NCBI RefSeq assembly: GCF_039539605.1
Contig: NZ_BAABDL010000067.1
Location: 25,567-89,566 of the forward strand
DNA length: 64,000 nt
From: Amphibacillus indicireducens
GTDB lineage: Bacteria > Bacillota > Bacilli > Bacillales > Amphibacillaceae
Direction of reading: 5' to 3'
Shown here piece after piece: positions 26,191-34,602 of the stretch; within the stretch, counting starts at the first letter, position 1, and each line of letters opens with the position of its first letter. The position numbers and the translations under genes were made by a program. Under the pieces are notes generated by a model. It worked only from the letters and a program-made list of their open reading frames with translations, was not told where the DNA came from and ran no database searches.

Positions 26191-27258
26191 ATGAGATTAG
26201 TAACGACAAGGGGATTAAGAGAAGGAAATGAATTGGCCAAGCCAATCTATAATGACAAGGGTAGGATTTTAGTACAAAGTCATGTAAAACTAACACGTCC
26301 GATTATTAATCGATTACTCGAATTAGGTGTGACGTTTGTTTACATTAAGGATGAATTGTCTGAAGACATCTTAATTCACTCGACGATTTCAGAGCAAGTG
26401 AAGGCAGACTCGATTCATACGGTTAAATCTGTTTTTAAATCATTTAAAGATACAGGCTTTAAAAATAATTCCTTTTTATTAGATAAAACAACTCAAAAGA
26501 TGACGTCTGTGGTTGATCGTTTAATTAACCAGATTCAATCAGATGAACAAGTGCTAACACTAATGTCAGATATATTTATTAGTGATGACTATTTATTTGA
26601 GCATTCTGTCGATGTGGCGATCTACTCGATTGCGCTAGCTAATGAATTAAAATATTCTAAGAGTGAGATAAGAGAAATTGGCTTAGGTGCTTTGCTTCAT
26701 GATATAGGTAAAGTGTTTATTCCAGAGGTTATTTTAAAAAAGACGAGTCAATTGACAGAGGGTGAATTTGAGACGATTAAAACGCATCCGGAATTAGGTT
26801 TTGAGTACTTAAGAAAAACAGATTTCCCACTTCTTGTTGCGCACTGTGCCTATCAGCATCATGAACGGTTAAATGGATCTGGTTACCCAAGGGGTTTAAC
26901 AGGCGATAAGATACATAAGTATGGAAAGATTTTAGCGATCACTGACGTATTTGGTGCTGTCACGAGTGACCGAGTCTATCGTGATGCCATGCTTCCACAG
27001 GAAGGATTAGAGATTTTATATGGAGGAAGCGGGACATTATTTGATCAAGATATGGTTCGTACGTTCCGTGATAGCATTACGATTTATCCGAATGGTGTGA
27101 CCGTTGAGCTTAATAACGGTGCACATGCTATTGTTGTAAGACAGAATAAAAAGTTATCAAATCGACCGGTTGTTCGTGTGTTCAGTCACGATAATGAAAC
27201 AGTCACTCCATATGACCTTGATCTTGCTGAAGAGTTGAACATTACAGTTGTTGGCTAG
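26191..27258 (+). CDS. HD-GYP domain protein, probable cyclic-di-GMP phosphodiesterase
   Basis: The 355-residue protein has a degenerate N-terminal segment and an HD-GYP domain from about residue 140: HSVDVAIYS, GLGALLHDIGKVFIP, the HHERLNGSGYPRGL GYP loop and AITDVFGAVTSDRVYR. All metal-binding residues of the HD core appear present, so hydrolysis of c-di-GMP (or a related dinucleotide) is likely. There is no membrane segment. It sits between yunD and yunB. Confidence 0.88.
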   Translation: MRLVTTRGLREGNELAKPIYNDKGRILVQSHVKLTRPIINRLLELGVTFVYIKDELSEDILIHSTISEQVKADSIHTVKSVFKSFKDTGFKNNSFLLDKTTQKMTSVVDRLINQIQSDEQVLTLMSDIFISDDYLFEHSVDVAIYSIALANELKYSKSEIREIGLGALLHDIGKVFIPEVILKKTSQLTEGEFETIKTHPELGFEYLRKTDFPLLVAHCAYQHHERLNGSGYPRGLTGDKIHKYGKILAITDVFGAVTSDRVYRDAMLPQEGLEILYGGSGTLFDQDMVRTFRDSITIYPNGVTVELNNGAHAIVVRQNKKLSNRPVVRVFSHDNETVTPYDLDLAEELNITVVG

Positions 27259-27325
27259 AAAGTATAATCGATGCTTAATTTTATCCCTTCCAGCATATAT
27301 ATAGTCTATGTTGGGAGGGATTGTT

Positions 27326-28087
27326 GTGTGGCGAAAAAAAAGGCGATATGTTGGGACGAAGAAGGATTTATTTGCGCTAACAACAGTTATTTTTTTCTTG
27401 ATTACATTATTAAGCATCGTTTATGTCAATAATCGAGTAAAGCCGATTTTATTAGAAATTGCGGAGACTCGAAATGAACAGTATGCCAATATGGCGATGG
27501 GCATCGCAATCGGAAATCAAATCAATCAAGACTTGGAAATAGGTGAGCTAATTACGTTTCAATATGATCAAAATGGACGGGTCGTCAGCTATCAAGTTAA
27601 TGCGGCATTAGAAACACAAATTCAACGTAATATTCAGTTTAGAGTTGAACAGTTTCTGAAACTATTGGAACAAGGAGCGGTTCCTGAACAAGCCGATTTA
27701 TCAGCTCTCGATTTAAGTCAATCAGAAATCGAGCAAATTCATAGACAAGCGAGCTTAATTGAGATTCCGTTAGGCCAAGCATTTGGTGTGCCGTTACTGG
27801 CTAATTTGGGTCCTAAAATTCCGGTTAATTTAGAAGTGATTGGTTTTGTCAATACGAAGGTTGAGACGTTGATTACTGGGATGAAAATTAATAGTGTTCA
27901 CATTGAACCTGTTGTTCATATAAATGTTGAGATTCGCACGGTTATTCCTTTTGGTTCAAAAACGGCAATGATTGATCAATCGATTCCAATTGGTAGTGGT
28001 GGTTATAGTGGCGAGGTTCCGCTTTATTATAATGCGAATCCAAATGATGATATTCCGCTATCGATCCCGTTAGAGCCTGTTGAGTAA
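27326..28087 (+). CDS. yunB: Sporulation protein YunB
   Basis: This 253-residue membrane protein has one N-terminal helix (about residues 17-37) and a large domain with RVKPILLEIAETRNEQYAN and the C-terminal VIPFGSKTAMIDQSIPIGSGG. It matches YunB, a mother-cell sporulation protein of the sigma-E regulon. The start is the GTG at 27326 with ggaggg at 27314-27319; an ATG at 27308 precedes that site. Length equals that of B. subtilis YunB to within a residue or two. It indicates a spore-former. Confidence 0.9.
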   Translation: MWRKKRRYVGTKKDLFALTTVIFFLITLLSIVYVNNRVKPILLEIAETRNEQYANMAMGIAIGNQINQDLEIGELITFQYDQNGRVVSYQVNAALETQIQRNIQFRVEQFLKLLEQGAVPEQADLSALDLSQSEIEQIHRQASLIEIPLGQAFGVPLLANLGPKIPVNLEVIGFVNTKVETLITGMKINSVHIEPVVHINVEIRTVIPFGSKTAMIDQSIPIGSGGYSGEVPLYYNANPNDDIPLSIPLEPVE

Positions 28088-28128
28088 TTTTTTTTAAAAA
28101 AGTTCCCTAAATGTTCACACAATAGCCT

Positions 28129-28157
28129 TTGACACTTGATCAACTAACAGATATAAT
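28129..28157 (+). promoter_or_regulatory. Consensus promoter of the NSS transporter leader
   Basis: TTGACA (28129-28134), 17 bases, TATAAT (28152-28157): a perfect sigma-A promoter. The expected start near 28164 is about 158 bases before the transporter ATG. Confidence 0.9.
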
Positions 28158-28163
28158 CGATCA

Positions 28164-28298
28164 ATGTCAGAAAAAAATAAATCTTTCGATAATTTTCATT
28201 ATTTTTAAAAGAATATTTTCATAGTACTTTAAATACTTCAGATGTCGGTTCTGGTGTATGAAGTATTTGAAGTGAAAATTGTCGGAATATTCTTTTTT
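28164..28298 (+). promoter_or_regulatory. Candidate attenuator/riboswitch leader of the NSS transporter
   Basis: The leader holds a long hairpin with a T-run just before the gene. The outer stem is aaagaatatt (28208-28217) with aatattcttt (28286-28295). The inner stem is 16 bp (28225-28240 with 28259-28274, two wobbles), and the T-run is at 28292-28298. An upstream strand, tttcgataattttca (28184-28198), can pair with 28273-28287 over 15 bp with two wobbles. That pairing cannot coexist with the outer terminator stem. No S-box, T-box, glycine or lysine riboswitch core is visible. A 14-codon frame (28164-28208, MSEKNKSFDNFHYF) begins at about +1 but has no ribosome site. Confidence 0.65.
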
Positions 28299-28321
28299 GT
28301 ATCAAGGGGGAATTTAGAGAT

Positions 28322-29794
28322 ATGGAAAATAGATCACAATGGGGTTCGCGTTTGGGGTTTCTTTTAGCAGCGATGGGTTCTGCAATCGGCTTGGGTAACA
28401 TTTGGCGCTTCCCGGCTGTGGCGTATGAAAATGGTGGGGGTGCTTTTTTTATTCCGTACTTATTTGCTTTATTAACAGCAGGGATACCGATGTTAATAAT
28501 GGAATTTACGATTGGCCATAAATATCGTAGTTCGGCTCCTCGTGCTTTAAAACGAATCAGTGGTGGTATGGAGTGGATTGGCTGGTGGCAAATTGCCATT
28601 TCATTTGTTATTTCAACTTATTATCCGGTAATTGTCGCATGGGCAAGCATGTATGCTTATTTTTCTTTTTCACAGGCTTGGGGGAATAACCCTGAATCTT
28701 TTTTTATGAATGATTTTTTAAATCGAACAGACCCAGGTACATTTGGTTCAATCGTTCCAAGTGTTTTATGGCCAATGATCATCATTTGGGTAATTGTGTT
28801 TGTTATTTTATTTAGAGGGGTTAATAAAGGAATTGAACTAGCAAACCGAATTTTTATTCCGTTATTATTAATTTGCTTTTTATTAATTGTCATCAGAGCC
28901 GTCACACTACCAGGTGCATTCACAGGATTAGAGGCATTTTTTGCACCAGATTGGTCGTCGATTATGGATGGATCTGTCTGGGTTTCGGCTTATGCACAAA
29001 TTTTCTTTAGTTTATCAATTGGTTTTGCGATTATGGTTACATTTTCATCTTATTTACCTAAAAAGTCTGATATAACGAACAATGCATTTATTACTGGTTT
29101 TTCGAATTCATCGTTTGAGTTATTAGCAGGGATTGGTGTTTTTGCTGCATTAGGTTTTATGGCAGCTCAAACAGGTCAAGAGGTTTCAGAAGTTGTCGAG
29201 GGTGGTGTTGGTTTAGCATTTGTCGTCTTTCCTGAGATCGTCAGCCAAATGCCAGCGTCAGGCCTGTTTGGGTTTCTCTTCTTCGCCTCACTTGTATTGG
29301 CGGGTATGTCATCAATGGTTTCGATCTCTGAGACTTATATTGCTGGCGTACAGGAGAAGTTTAATGTTTCACGCCGTACATCAGTATTGATCGGTGTCGG
29401 CTTCGCTTCAGTTGTTTCGCTGTTGTTTGCTACGCAAGGTGGTTTAGTTTTACTTGATACGGTTGATTACTTTATTAATAACTACGGCATTGCTTTAGCT
29501 GGGCTGATCCAAGTTGTTGGGATCGCTTGGTTTGCTAGAGAACTTAACAACCTACAAGCTCACGCCGACAGTGTATCGGATATTTTACTCGGCTCATGGT
29601 GGCAGTTTTCGTTACGTTTTATCACACCCCTTGTCTTAGGTTATATGATGATTCAAAACTTAAGAACGGATATGACGAGTGATTATAGTGGGTATCCTAG
29701 CGAGTTTTTATTTAATTTTGGTTGGATGGTTGCGATTGGGGCGATGATTTTTGGTGTGTTTATTACGATGAAAAAATGGCCGAATGAAAAGTAA
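28322..29794 (+). CDS. NSS-family sodium symporter, methionine/alanine importer type
   Basis: This 490-residue member of the neurotransmitter:sodium symporter family has about twelve helices. The helix-1 sodium/substrate motif WGSRLGFLLAAMGSAIGLGN and NIWRFPAVAYENGGGAF are intact. A tiny gene 16 bases downstream encodes the small subunit that accompanies MetP-type NSS transporters (MetPS of Corynebacterium), so methionine and/or alanine are the likely substrates; this is inference. The start follows aaggggga. The gene is preceded by a structured leader that can form a terminator. Confidence 0.9.
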   Translation: MENRSQWGSRLGFLLAAMGSAIGLGNIWRFPAVAYENGGGAFFIPYLFALLTAGIPMLIMEFTIGHKYRSSAPRALKRISGGMEWIGWWQIAISFVISTYYPVIVAWASMYAYFSFSQAWGNNPESFFMNDFLNRTDPGTFGSIVPSVLWPMIIIWVIVFVILFRGVNKGIELANRIFIPLLLICFLLIVIRAVTLPGAFTGLEAFFAPDWSSIMDGSVWVSAYAQIFFSLSIGFAIMVTFSSYLPKKSDITNNAFITGFSNSSFELLAGIGVFAALGFMAAQTGQEVSEVVEGGVGLAFVVFPEIVSQMPASGLFGFLFFASLVLAGMSSMVSISETYIAGVQEKFNVSRRTSVLIGVGFASVVSLLFATQGGLVLLDTVDYFINNYGIALAGLIQVVGIAWFARELNNLQAHADSVSDILLGSWWQFSLRFITPLVLGYMMIQNLRTDMTSDYSGYPSEFLFNFGWMVAIGAMIFGVFITMKKWPNEK

Positions 29795-29810
29795 TCATAA
29801 GGAGTGAGGA

Positions 29811-29912
29811 ATGATGTCAGCATCAGCAATTGTTATGATGATGATTGGTATGTTAATTATTTGGGGTGGGTTAGCTGTTAGTGTGATCCACGCATTTAAG
29901 TCAAGTAAATAA
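29811..29912 (+). CDS. Methionine/alanine NSS transporter small subunit (MetS-like)
   Basis: This 33-residue single-helix protein reads MMSASAIVMMMIGMLIIWG then GLAVSVIHAFKSSK. This is the pattern of the small subunit found directly after MetP-like NSS transporters. The site aaggag (29799-29804) lies 6 bases before the first ATG. The product is probably needed for transport activity in the membrane. It is easily missed because of its size. Confidence 0.85.
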   Translation: MMSASAIVMMMIGMLIIWGGLAVSVIHAFKSSK

Positions 29913-29922
29913 GCTAGTCAGT

Positions 29923-29965
29923 AAAATAAGCGTTGTTCATCTAAGATCTAACAACGCTTATTTTT
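29923..29965. terminator. Bidirectional terminator
   Basis: Perfect 15-bp arms (29923-29937 and 29950-29964), 12-base loop, between convergent transcripts; it overlaps the lytH stop. Confidence 0.92.
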
Positions 29966-30896
29966 GTTGCTCTGCTCTTTTTAATGAAGGAAAAGGGTCA
30001 AATGCCCATTGATTTTCACCATTATCTTTATACATACCATAGTGTAGATGTGGAGGAAACTTACCTGATGTCCCTGGAGGGCCGTACCCAGTTGATCCAA
30101 CATAACCAATGACTTGTCCAGGCTCGACAATATCACCTACATTTAAATCAGCTTCAAAACCATGTAAATGAGCATAGTAGTGATAAATATTATCTAGATC
30201 ACGAATACCGATTCGCCAGCCACCATATCGATTCCAGCCTTTGATTTCAATTGTGCCGTAAGTCGTTGCTCTCACAGGTGTACCATAACCGGCAAAAATA
30301 TCTGTTCCTTCATGAATTCTTCGTCCACCAAATCCGCGTGCATCTCCCCACGTGCTTCTGTAGCTGTAATTAAAATGTTTCGGTACAGGAAAGGCGCGCT
30401 CATCAAGTGCAGTCGTTCGATATGTCTGATAAATTTTTGCGTTTTGTTTAATTGTTTTTACCGCTAATGGACGCTGATAATAATCCCACAAAGCTTGTTG
30501 GATATTGAGTTCGTTTAAACCATAGGATGATAAATAATCAGCGATTGTATAGAGTTGATCTTCTGGGTTATCTGGATCAGCTAAACCATCACCATTTCCA
30601 TCTTTGCCAATCCCATGGTGAAGATTGATTGCTGTTATCGATTGATACTGGTCAATATTTGTGATCCCAAACCATTGATGTTCAGGCAACGTAATTGAGA
30701 TCGATCGTTTATCTTGATGAATTTGTCGTTCATATTGATCGATGGCCGCTAAATAATACCACGGGACTTGCGAAATGGCTTCAGTTTTTCGGTAGAGTGC
30801 TTCTCTTTCCGTGTCTAAATCAAGTTCTTCACTAGCTAGATTAGTGATCGCAAACAATTGAAAAAAGATCAGAAAACAAAGCATTATTTTAATCAT
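29958..30896 (-). CDS. lytH: Sporulation-specific L-Ala-D-Glu endopeptidase LytH (M23)
   Basis: This 312-residue secreted M23 metallopeptidase trims spore cortex peptides. It has an N-terminal hydrophobic signal/anchor (IKIMLCFLIFFQLFA), a helical middle domain with PWYYLAAIDQYER, and the C-terminal lysostaphin-type domain: GGRRIHEGTDIFA and PHLHYG carry the zinc ligands. The ATG at 30896 is preferred, with gaggt 7 bases before it; a TTG lies directly upstream. In B. subtilis lytH (yunA) neighbours yunB, as here, and is made late by the mother cell. Confidence 0.9.
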   Translation of the reverse strand: MIKIMLCFLIFFQLFAITNLASEELDLDTEREALYRKTEAISQVPWYYLAAIDQYERQIHQDKRSISITLPEHQWFGITNIDQYQSITAINLHHGIGKDGNGDGLADPDNPEDQLYTIADYLSSYGLNELNIQQALWDYYQRPLAVKTIKQNAKIYQTYRTTALDERAFPVPKHFNYSYRSTWGDARGFGGRRIHEGTDIFAGYGTPVRATTYGTIEIKGWNRYGGWRIGIRDLDNIYHYYAHLHGFEADLNVGDIVEPGQVIGYVGSTGYGPPGTSGKFPPHLHYGMYKDNGENQWAFDPFPSLKRAEQQK

Positions 30897-31096
30897 CAAT
30901 ACAACCTCATTTTAGAAAGTTAATACATTTAATATGGTCAAAAAAACCGGAATCATAACTACCAGTTTGAACCAACCAGTTTTTGAGAACTTCAGCTGTT
31001 GAAGTTTATGACTCTGTGCTAAAATAGAAACGAACATGTCTTATACTGTTATAATTTAATGATGACTAGGATTATTTATAAAAGGGGTATCGTCAC

Positions 31097-31381
31097 ATGA
31101 TAGAAGAAGTAGTCGTAGAAGGTCAGGTTTATCAATTGGTTGAAAATTATAAAAGTGGCTTTGACAAAAAAGTGTTTGCCGAAAGGTATAGTGATATTTT
31201 AGCGAAGTATGACTTTATTGTTGGCGATTGGGGCTACGACCAATTAAGGCTAAAAGGCTTTTTTGATGATCAAAATCCTAAGGCGACGTTTGATACGAAG
31301 GCAGCGGCAATCGATGATTACTTATTAGAGTATTGTAATTTTGGCTGTGCCTACTTTGTCGTCAAACGAATTGTTAAGTAA
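31097..31381 (+). CDS. yutD: YutD family protein (DUF1027)
   Basis: This 94-residue conserved protein contains KYDFIVGDWGYDQLRLKG, FFDDQNPKATFDTKA and YCNFGCAYFVVKR, the hallmarks of YutD. The function is not established to my knowledge. The start follows aaaggggt. It converges on yutG across a strong shared terminator. Confidence 0.88.
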   Translation: MIEEVVVEGQVYQLVENYKSGFDKKVFAERYSDILAKYDFIVGDWGYDQLRLKGFFDDQNPKATFDTKAAAIDDYLLEYCNFGCAYFVVKRIVK

Positions 31382-31384
31382 TTA

Positions 31385-31433
31385 AAAAACGCTTAGTTTT
31401 TCACTCAATAAAAAGTGAAAGCTAAGCGTTTTT
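31385..31433. terminator. Bidirectional terminator between yutD and yutG
   Basis: Arms aaaaacgcttag and ctaagcgttttt enclose an inner tcact/agtga stem. Confidence 0.92.
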
Positions 31434-31440
31434 GTTTCGT

Positions 31441-31950
31441 TTAATCAACTTCTTCATCATTTGCCAAACTATGAGCAAGTCGACTCGATGCAGCTGCAGC
31501 AATTGCGCCGATAATATCATCAAGGAATGTGTTGCACTTTCCAGTTGACTTATCATTGAGATCCTTTAAAATTCCAGGCTTCTGTTTATCGATAAAACCA
31601 TAATTGGTGAAACCGATCGACCCATAGACGTTGACGATTGACAGAGCGATAATCTCATCAATGCCATATAACCCTTCATCAGTAAAAATCGTCTCTTGAA
31701 GCGGGGAATCTAATTTCCCTTGTTCAGCAAGGACATCAAGTTGAATTCCAGTGATGACAGCATTTTGCACTTCACGTTTACTTAAGACACGATCGACGTG
31801 TTTAATACACTTTTCTAACGTTAATGATTCTTGGTAAGGTGACTGAAGATAATGAACTAGCTCACCGATATCTTTAAGTGTGACACCGCGTTCTTTAATC
31901 CATTCACGGGCTTTTCTTTCTAGAGCTGTTTTTGGTTTTTCTTCTGACAT
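31441..31950 (-). CDS. yutG: Phosphatidylglycerophosphatase A family protein (YutG)
   Basis: The 169-residue soluble PgpA-type protein has GSIGFTNYGFIDKQKPG, and LDDIIGAIAAAASSRLAHSL near the C-terminus. It dephosphorylates phosphatidylglycerol phosphate in the family's assigned role (or a related phosphate ester). The ATG at 31950 (MSEEKPKTALERKA) is preferred over a TTG at 31971 because gatgggg lies between them. There are no membrane helices, as in other Bacillus homologues. Confidence 0.85.
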   Translation of the reverse strand: MSEEKPKTALERKAREWIKERGVTLKDIGELVHYLQSPYQESLTLEKCIKHVDRVLSKREVQNAVITGIQLDVLAEQGKLDSPLQETIFTDEGLYGIDEIIALSIVNVYGSIGFTNYGFIDKQKPGILKDLNDKSTGKCNTFLDDIIGAIAAAASSRLAHSLANDEEVD

Positions 31951-32081
31951 GTAACCCCATCCCATCTGCAAATTATTTAGTCATATTCTAACGAAAATTA
32001 TTGATTTTTACAAATTGTTACACAGTACTTACGGATGTTCTTACTATAACCGATCATATCACTAATCAAACAAAAAAGATA

Positions 32082-32110
32082 TTGAAAGGATTGCAAGACA
32101 CGTTTATAAT
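32082..32110 (+). promoter_or_regulatory. Upstream promoter of hom-thrC-thrB
   Basis: TTGAAA (32082-32087), 17 bases, TATAAT (32105-32110). Confidence 0.7.
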
Positions 32111-32158
32111 GGTTGGAAAGGAATTTTCACTTTTTTCTGAAATTTACGTTAATTTATC

Positions 32159-32187
32159 TTGAATCAATTCGAACTTAGATGTATAAT
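32159..32187 (+). promoter_or_regulatory. Proximal promoter of hom-thrC-thrB
   Basis: TTGAAT (32159-32164), 17 bases, TATAAT (32182-32187), 58 bases before hom. Together with the upstream copy it forms a tandem promoter; no T-box or terminator lies between it and hom. Confidence 0.8.
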
Positions 32188-32244
32188 GTCCACTATGAAC
32201 AAACATTTGTACATTATGAGAGAACAAAAAGGGGAGGCATTAAA

Positions 32245-33537
32245 ATGGATACGGTAAAAATAGGCTTGTGTGGACTAGGGACGGTTGGAACGGGTGTTGT
32301 CAAAGTGTTACAAGGACACCAAGAAAGAATTCAACATATGTTAGGTTGCAAAATTGAAATTGAAAAAGTTTTAGCACATGATATTTCTAAAGCAAGGGAT
32401 GTTGAGATTGATCCAAATTGGTTAACGACAGATCCATCTGACCTTGTAGATCATGATGAGATTGAAGTGATTGTTGAAGTAATGGGTGGAATCGATGAAA
32501 CATATAAAATCCTAGAACGTGCATTAAAAAATAAAAAGCATGTTGTTACGGCTAATAAAGACTTAATGGCATTGCACGGTCAAAAATTAATTCAAATCGC
32601 AAAAGAAAATCAGTGTGATATTCAATATGATGCGAGTATCGCTGGTGGTATTCCGATTGTTCGAACATTAGTTGATGGCTTGGCTTCTGATCATATTGAA
32701 AAAGTAATGGGGATTGTTAATGGGACGACAAACTTTATTATGACAAAGATGACGAAGGAAGGTTTAGACTTTGACGTTGTCTTAAAAGAAGCGCAAAAAT
32801 TAGGTTTTGCTGAAGCGGATCCGAGTGCAGATGTTGATGGACTTGATGCTGCTCGTAAGATGGTTCTATTAGCTAATTTAGCATTTAAAATGGAATTAAA
32901 TCTTGATGATGTCAAAGTGAAAGGGATTCGACAAGTTACCCAAGAAGATATTAATTTTGCCGATAATTTAGGCTATACAATCAAATTAATCGGGATTGCT
33001 TCAATGGATGACCATAAGGCCGAAGTGACTGTTGAACCAACACTTTTACCGAAAGATCACCCATTAGCACTCGTTAATGATGAATTTAACGCTGTTTTTG
33101 TCCACGGTGAAGCGGTGGGAGAAACAATGTTCTATGGACCGGGAGCTGGTAGTTTACCAACAGCAACAGCGGTCGTATCAGACTTAATGGAAGTCATTCG
33201 TCATTTACGCTTAGGAATCAGTGGGAAATCATATGTTGAACCACAATTCAAACGACAATTAAAGGCTGATCATGAAAAATTCTCACGCCATTTTATCCGT
33301 TTAGACGTTGAAGATCAAGCGGGTGCTTTCCAAGAGATCACAAACGTTTTTTCTGAAAACAGTGTGAGCTTTGCGAAAATTTTGCAATTACCAGCTAAAG
33401 AAAAAGGTCGAGCAGAAATTGTGATGGTCACACACCATATCAGTCAAGAACAGTTACTAAAAAGTATGCAAGCACTAGAAAAACTAACAGTAGTCAAACG
33501 ACTAATTAGTCATTATCGAGTGGATGGGGAGGAATAA
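32245..33537 (+). CDS. hom: Homoserine dehydrogenase
   Basis: The 430-residue NAD(P)-dependent enzyme turns aspartate semialdehyde into homoserine. It has the N-terminal GLCGLGTVGTGVV nucleotide fold, the catalytic region GIVNGTTNFIMTKM through GFAEADPSADVDGLDAARK, and a C-terminal ACT domain (about 350-430) for threonine feedback. The start is the ATG at 32245 after aaggggagg. It is the first gene of the threonine operon. Confidence 0.97.
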   Translation: MDTVKIGLCGLGTVGTGVVKVLQGHQERIQHMLGCKIEIEKVLAHDISKARDVEIDPNWLTTDPSDLVDHDEIEVIVEVMGGIDETYKILERALKNKKHVVTANKDLMALHGQKLIQIAKENQCDIQYDASIAGGIPIVRTLVDGLASDHIEKVMGIVNGTTNFIMTKMTKEGLDFDVVLKEAQKLGFAEADPSADVDGLDAARKMVLLANLAFKMELNLDDVKVKGIRQVTQEDINFADNLGYTIKLIGIASMDDHKAEVTVEPTLLPKDHPLALVNDEFNAVFVHGEAVGETMFYGPGAGSLPTATAVVSDLMEVIRHLRLGISGKSYVEPQFKRQLKADHEKFSRHFIRLDVEDQAGAFQEITNVFSENSVSFAKILQLPAKEKGRAEIVMVTHHISQEQLLKSMQALEKLTVVKRLISHYRVDGEE

Positions 33538-33540
33538 TTG

Positions 33541-34602
33541 ATGGCGTGGCAAGGACTTTTACAAGAATATAAAGCATTTTTACCGATAACTGATCACACA
33601 CCAATGATTAGCTTACATGAAGGGAATACACCGTTAATCAAATTAGAAAAAATTTCTGAAAAATATGGAATTGAAGCCTATGCAAAAGTAGAGGGAATTA
33701 ACCCAACAGGCTCATTTAAAGATCGTGGTATGGTAATGGCGATTGCAAAGGCAATTGAAGATGGTGCGAAAACAGTCATCTGTGCCTCGACTGGTAATAC
33801 GTCTGCTTCAGCGTCTGCTTATGCAGCAAGAGCTGGACTAAGATCAATTATTATTATCCCAGAAGGTAAAATCGCTCAAGGGAAACTTGCTCAAGCAGTT
33901 ATGTATGGGGCAGAAACCTATTCAATTGAAGGAAACTTTGATGATGCATTGAGAATGGTAAGAAAATTAGGTGAACGAGACGATATTACCCTCGTGAACT
34001 CTGTTAACCCGTATCGAATTGAAGGACAAAAAACAGCTGCTTTTGAAGTGTGTGACGTCCTTGGAACAGCTCCTGACTATTTATTCATTCCAGTCGGTAA
34101 TGCTGGGAATATTACAGCTTATTGGAAGGGATTCAAAGAGTATCATGAGTTAAAACAAACAGGCTTACCGAAAATGATGGGCTACGAGGCAAGTGGCTCA
34201 GCTGCGATTGTCAATGATCGAGTGATTGAAAATCCTGAAACAGTTGGAACAGCAATCCGAATCGGTAACCCAGCAAGTTGGAAGCAAGCAGTTGCTGCTC
34301 GTGATGAATCAGGTGGGCTTATCGATGAAATTACCGATGATCAGATGATTGCCGCTTACCAATGGCTTGCTGAAAATGAAGGGATTTTCGCAGAACCAGC
34401 TTCTAACTCATCAATTGCTGGATTGTTTAAGGCATTAGAAGCGGGGCAAGTTGAAAAAGGTGCAAAAGTTGTTTGTGTTTTAACAGGAAACGGGTTAAAA
34501 GATCCAGATACTGCGATTGAGTACAGCACTATTAAACCAACTGTCTTACCAAATGATGATGACGTTGTGATTCGGGAAATTGTAGGTCGTGACTCACAAT
34601 GA
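33541..34602 (+). CDS. thrC: Threonine synthase
   Basis: This 353-residue PLP enzyme has the cofactor lysine in NPTGSFKDRGM. It forms threonine from O-phosphohomoserine. GNTSASASAYAARAG is the phosphate-cup segment. The ATG at 33541 follows gggagga and lies 3 bases after hom; the thrB start overlaps its stop. Confidence 0.97.
   Translation: MAWQGLLQEYKAFLPITDHTPMISLHEGNTPLIKLEKISEKYGIEAYAKVEGINPTGSFKDRGMVMAIAKAIEDGAKTVICASTGNTSASASAYAARAGLRSIIIIPEGKIAQGKLAQAVMYGAETYSIEGNFDDALRMVRKLGERDDITLVNSVNPYRIEGQKTAAFEVCDVLGTAPDYLFIPVGNAGNITAYWKGFKEYHELKQTGLPKMMGYEASGSAAIVNDRVIENPETVGTAIRIGNPASWKQAVAARDESGGLIDEITDDQMIAAYQWLAENEGIFAEPASNSSIAGLFKALEAGQVEKGAKVVCVLTGNGLKDPDTAIEYSTIKPTVLPNDDDVVIREIVGRDSQ

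Noticed and set aside
28164..28208. 14-residue leader peptide as a confident gene
   Set aside because: It has no ribosome site and is short enough to be open by chance in AT-rich DNA; kept only as an alternative mechanism for the leader.
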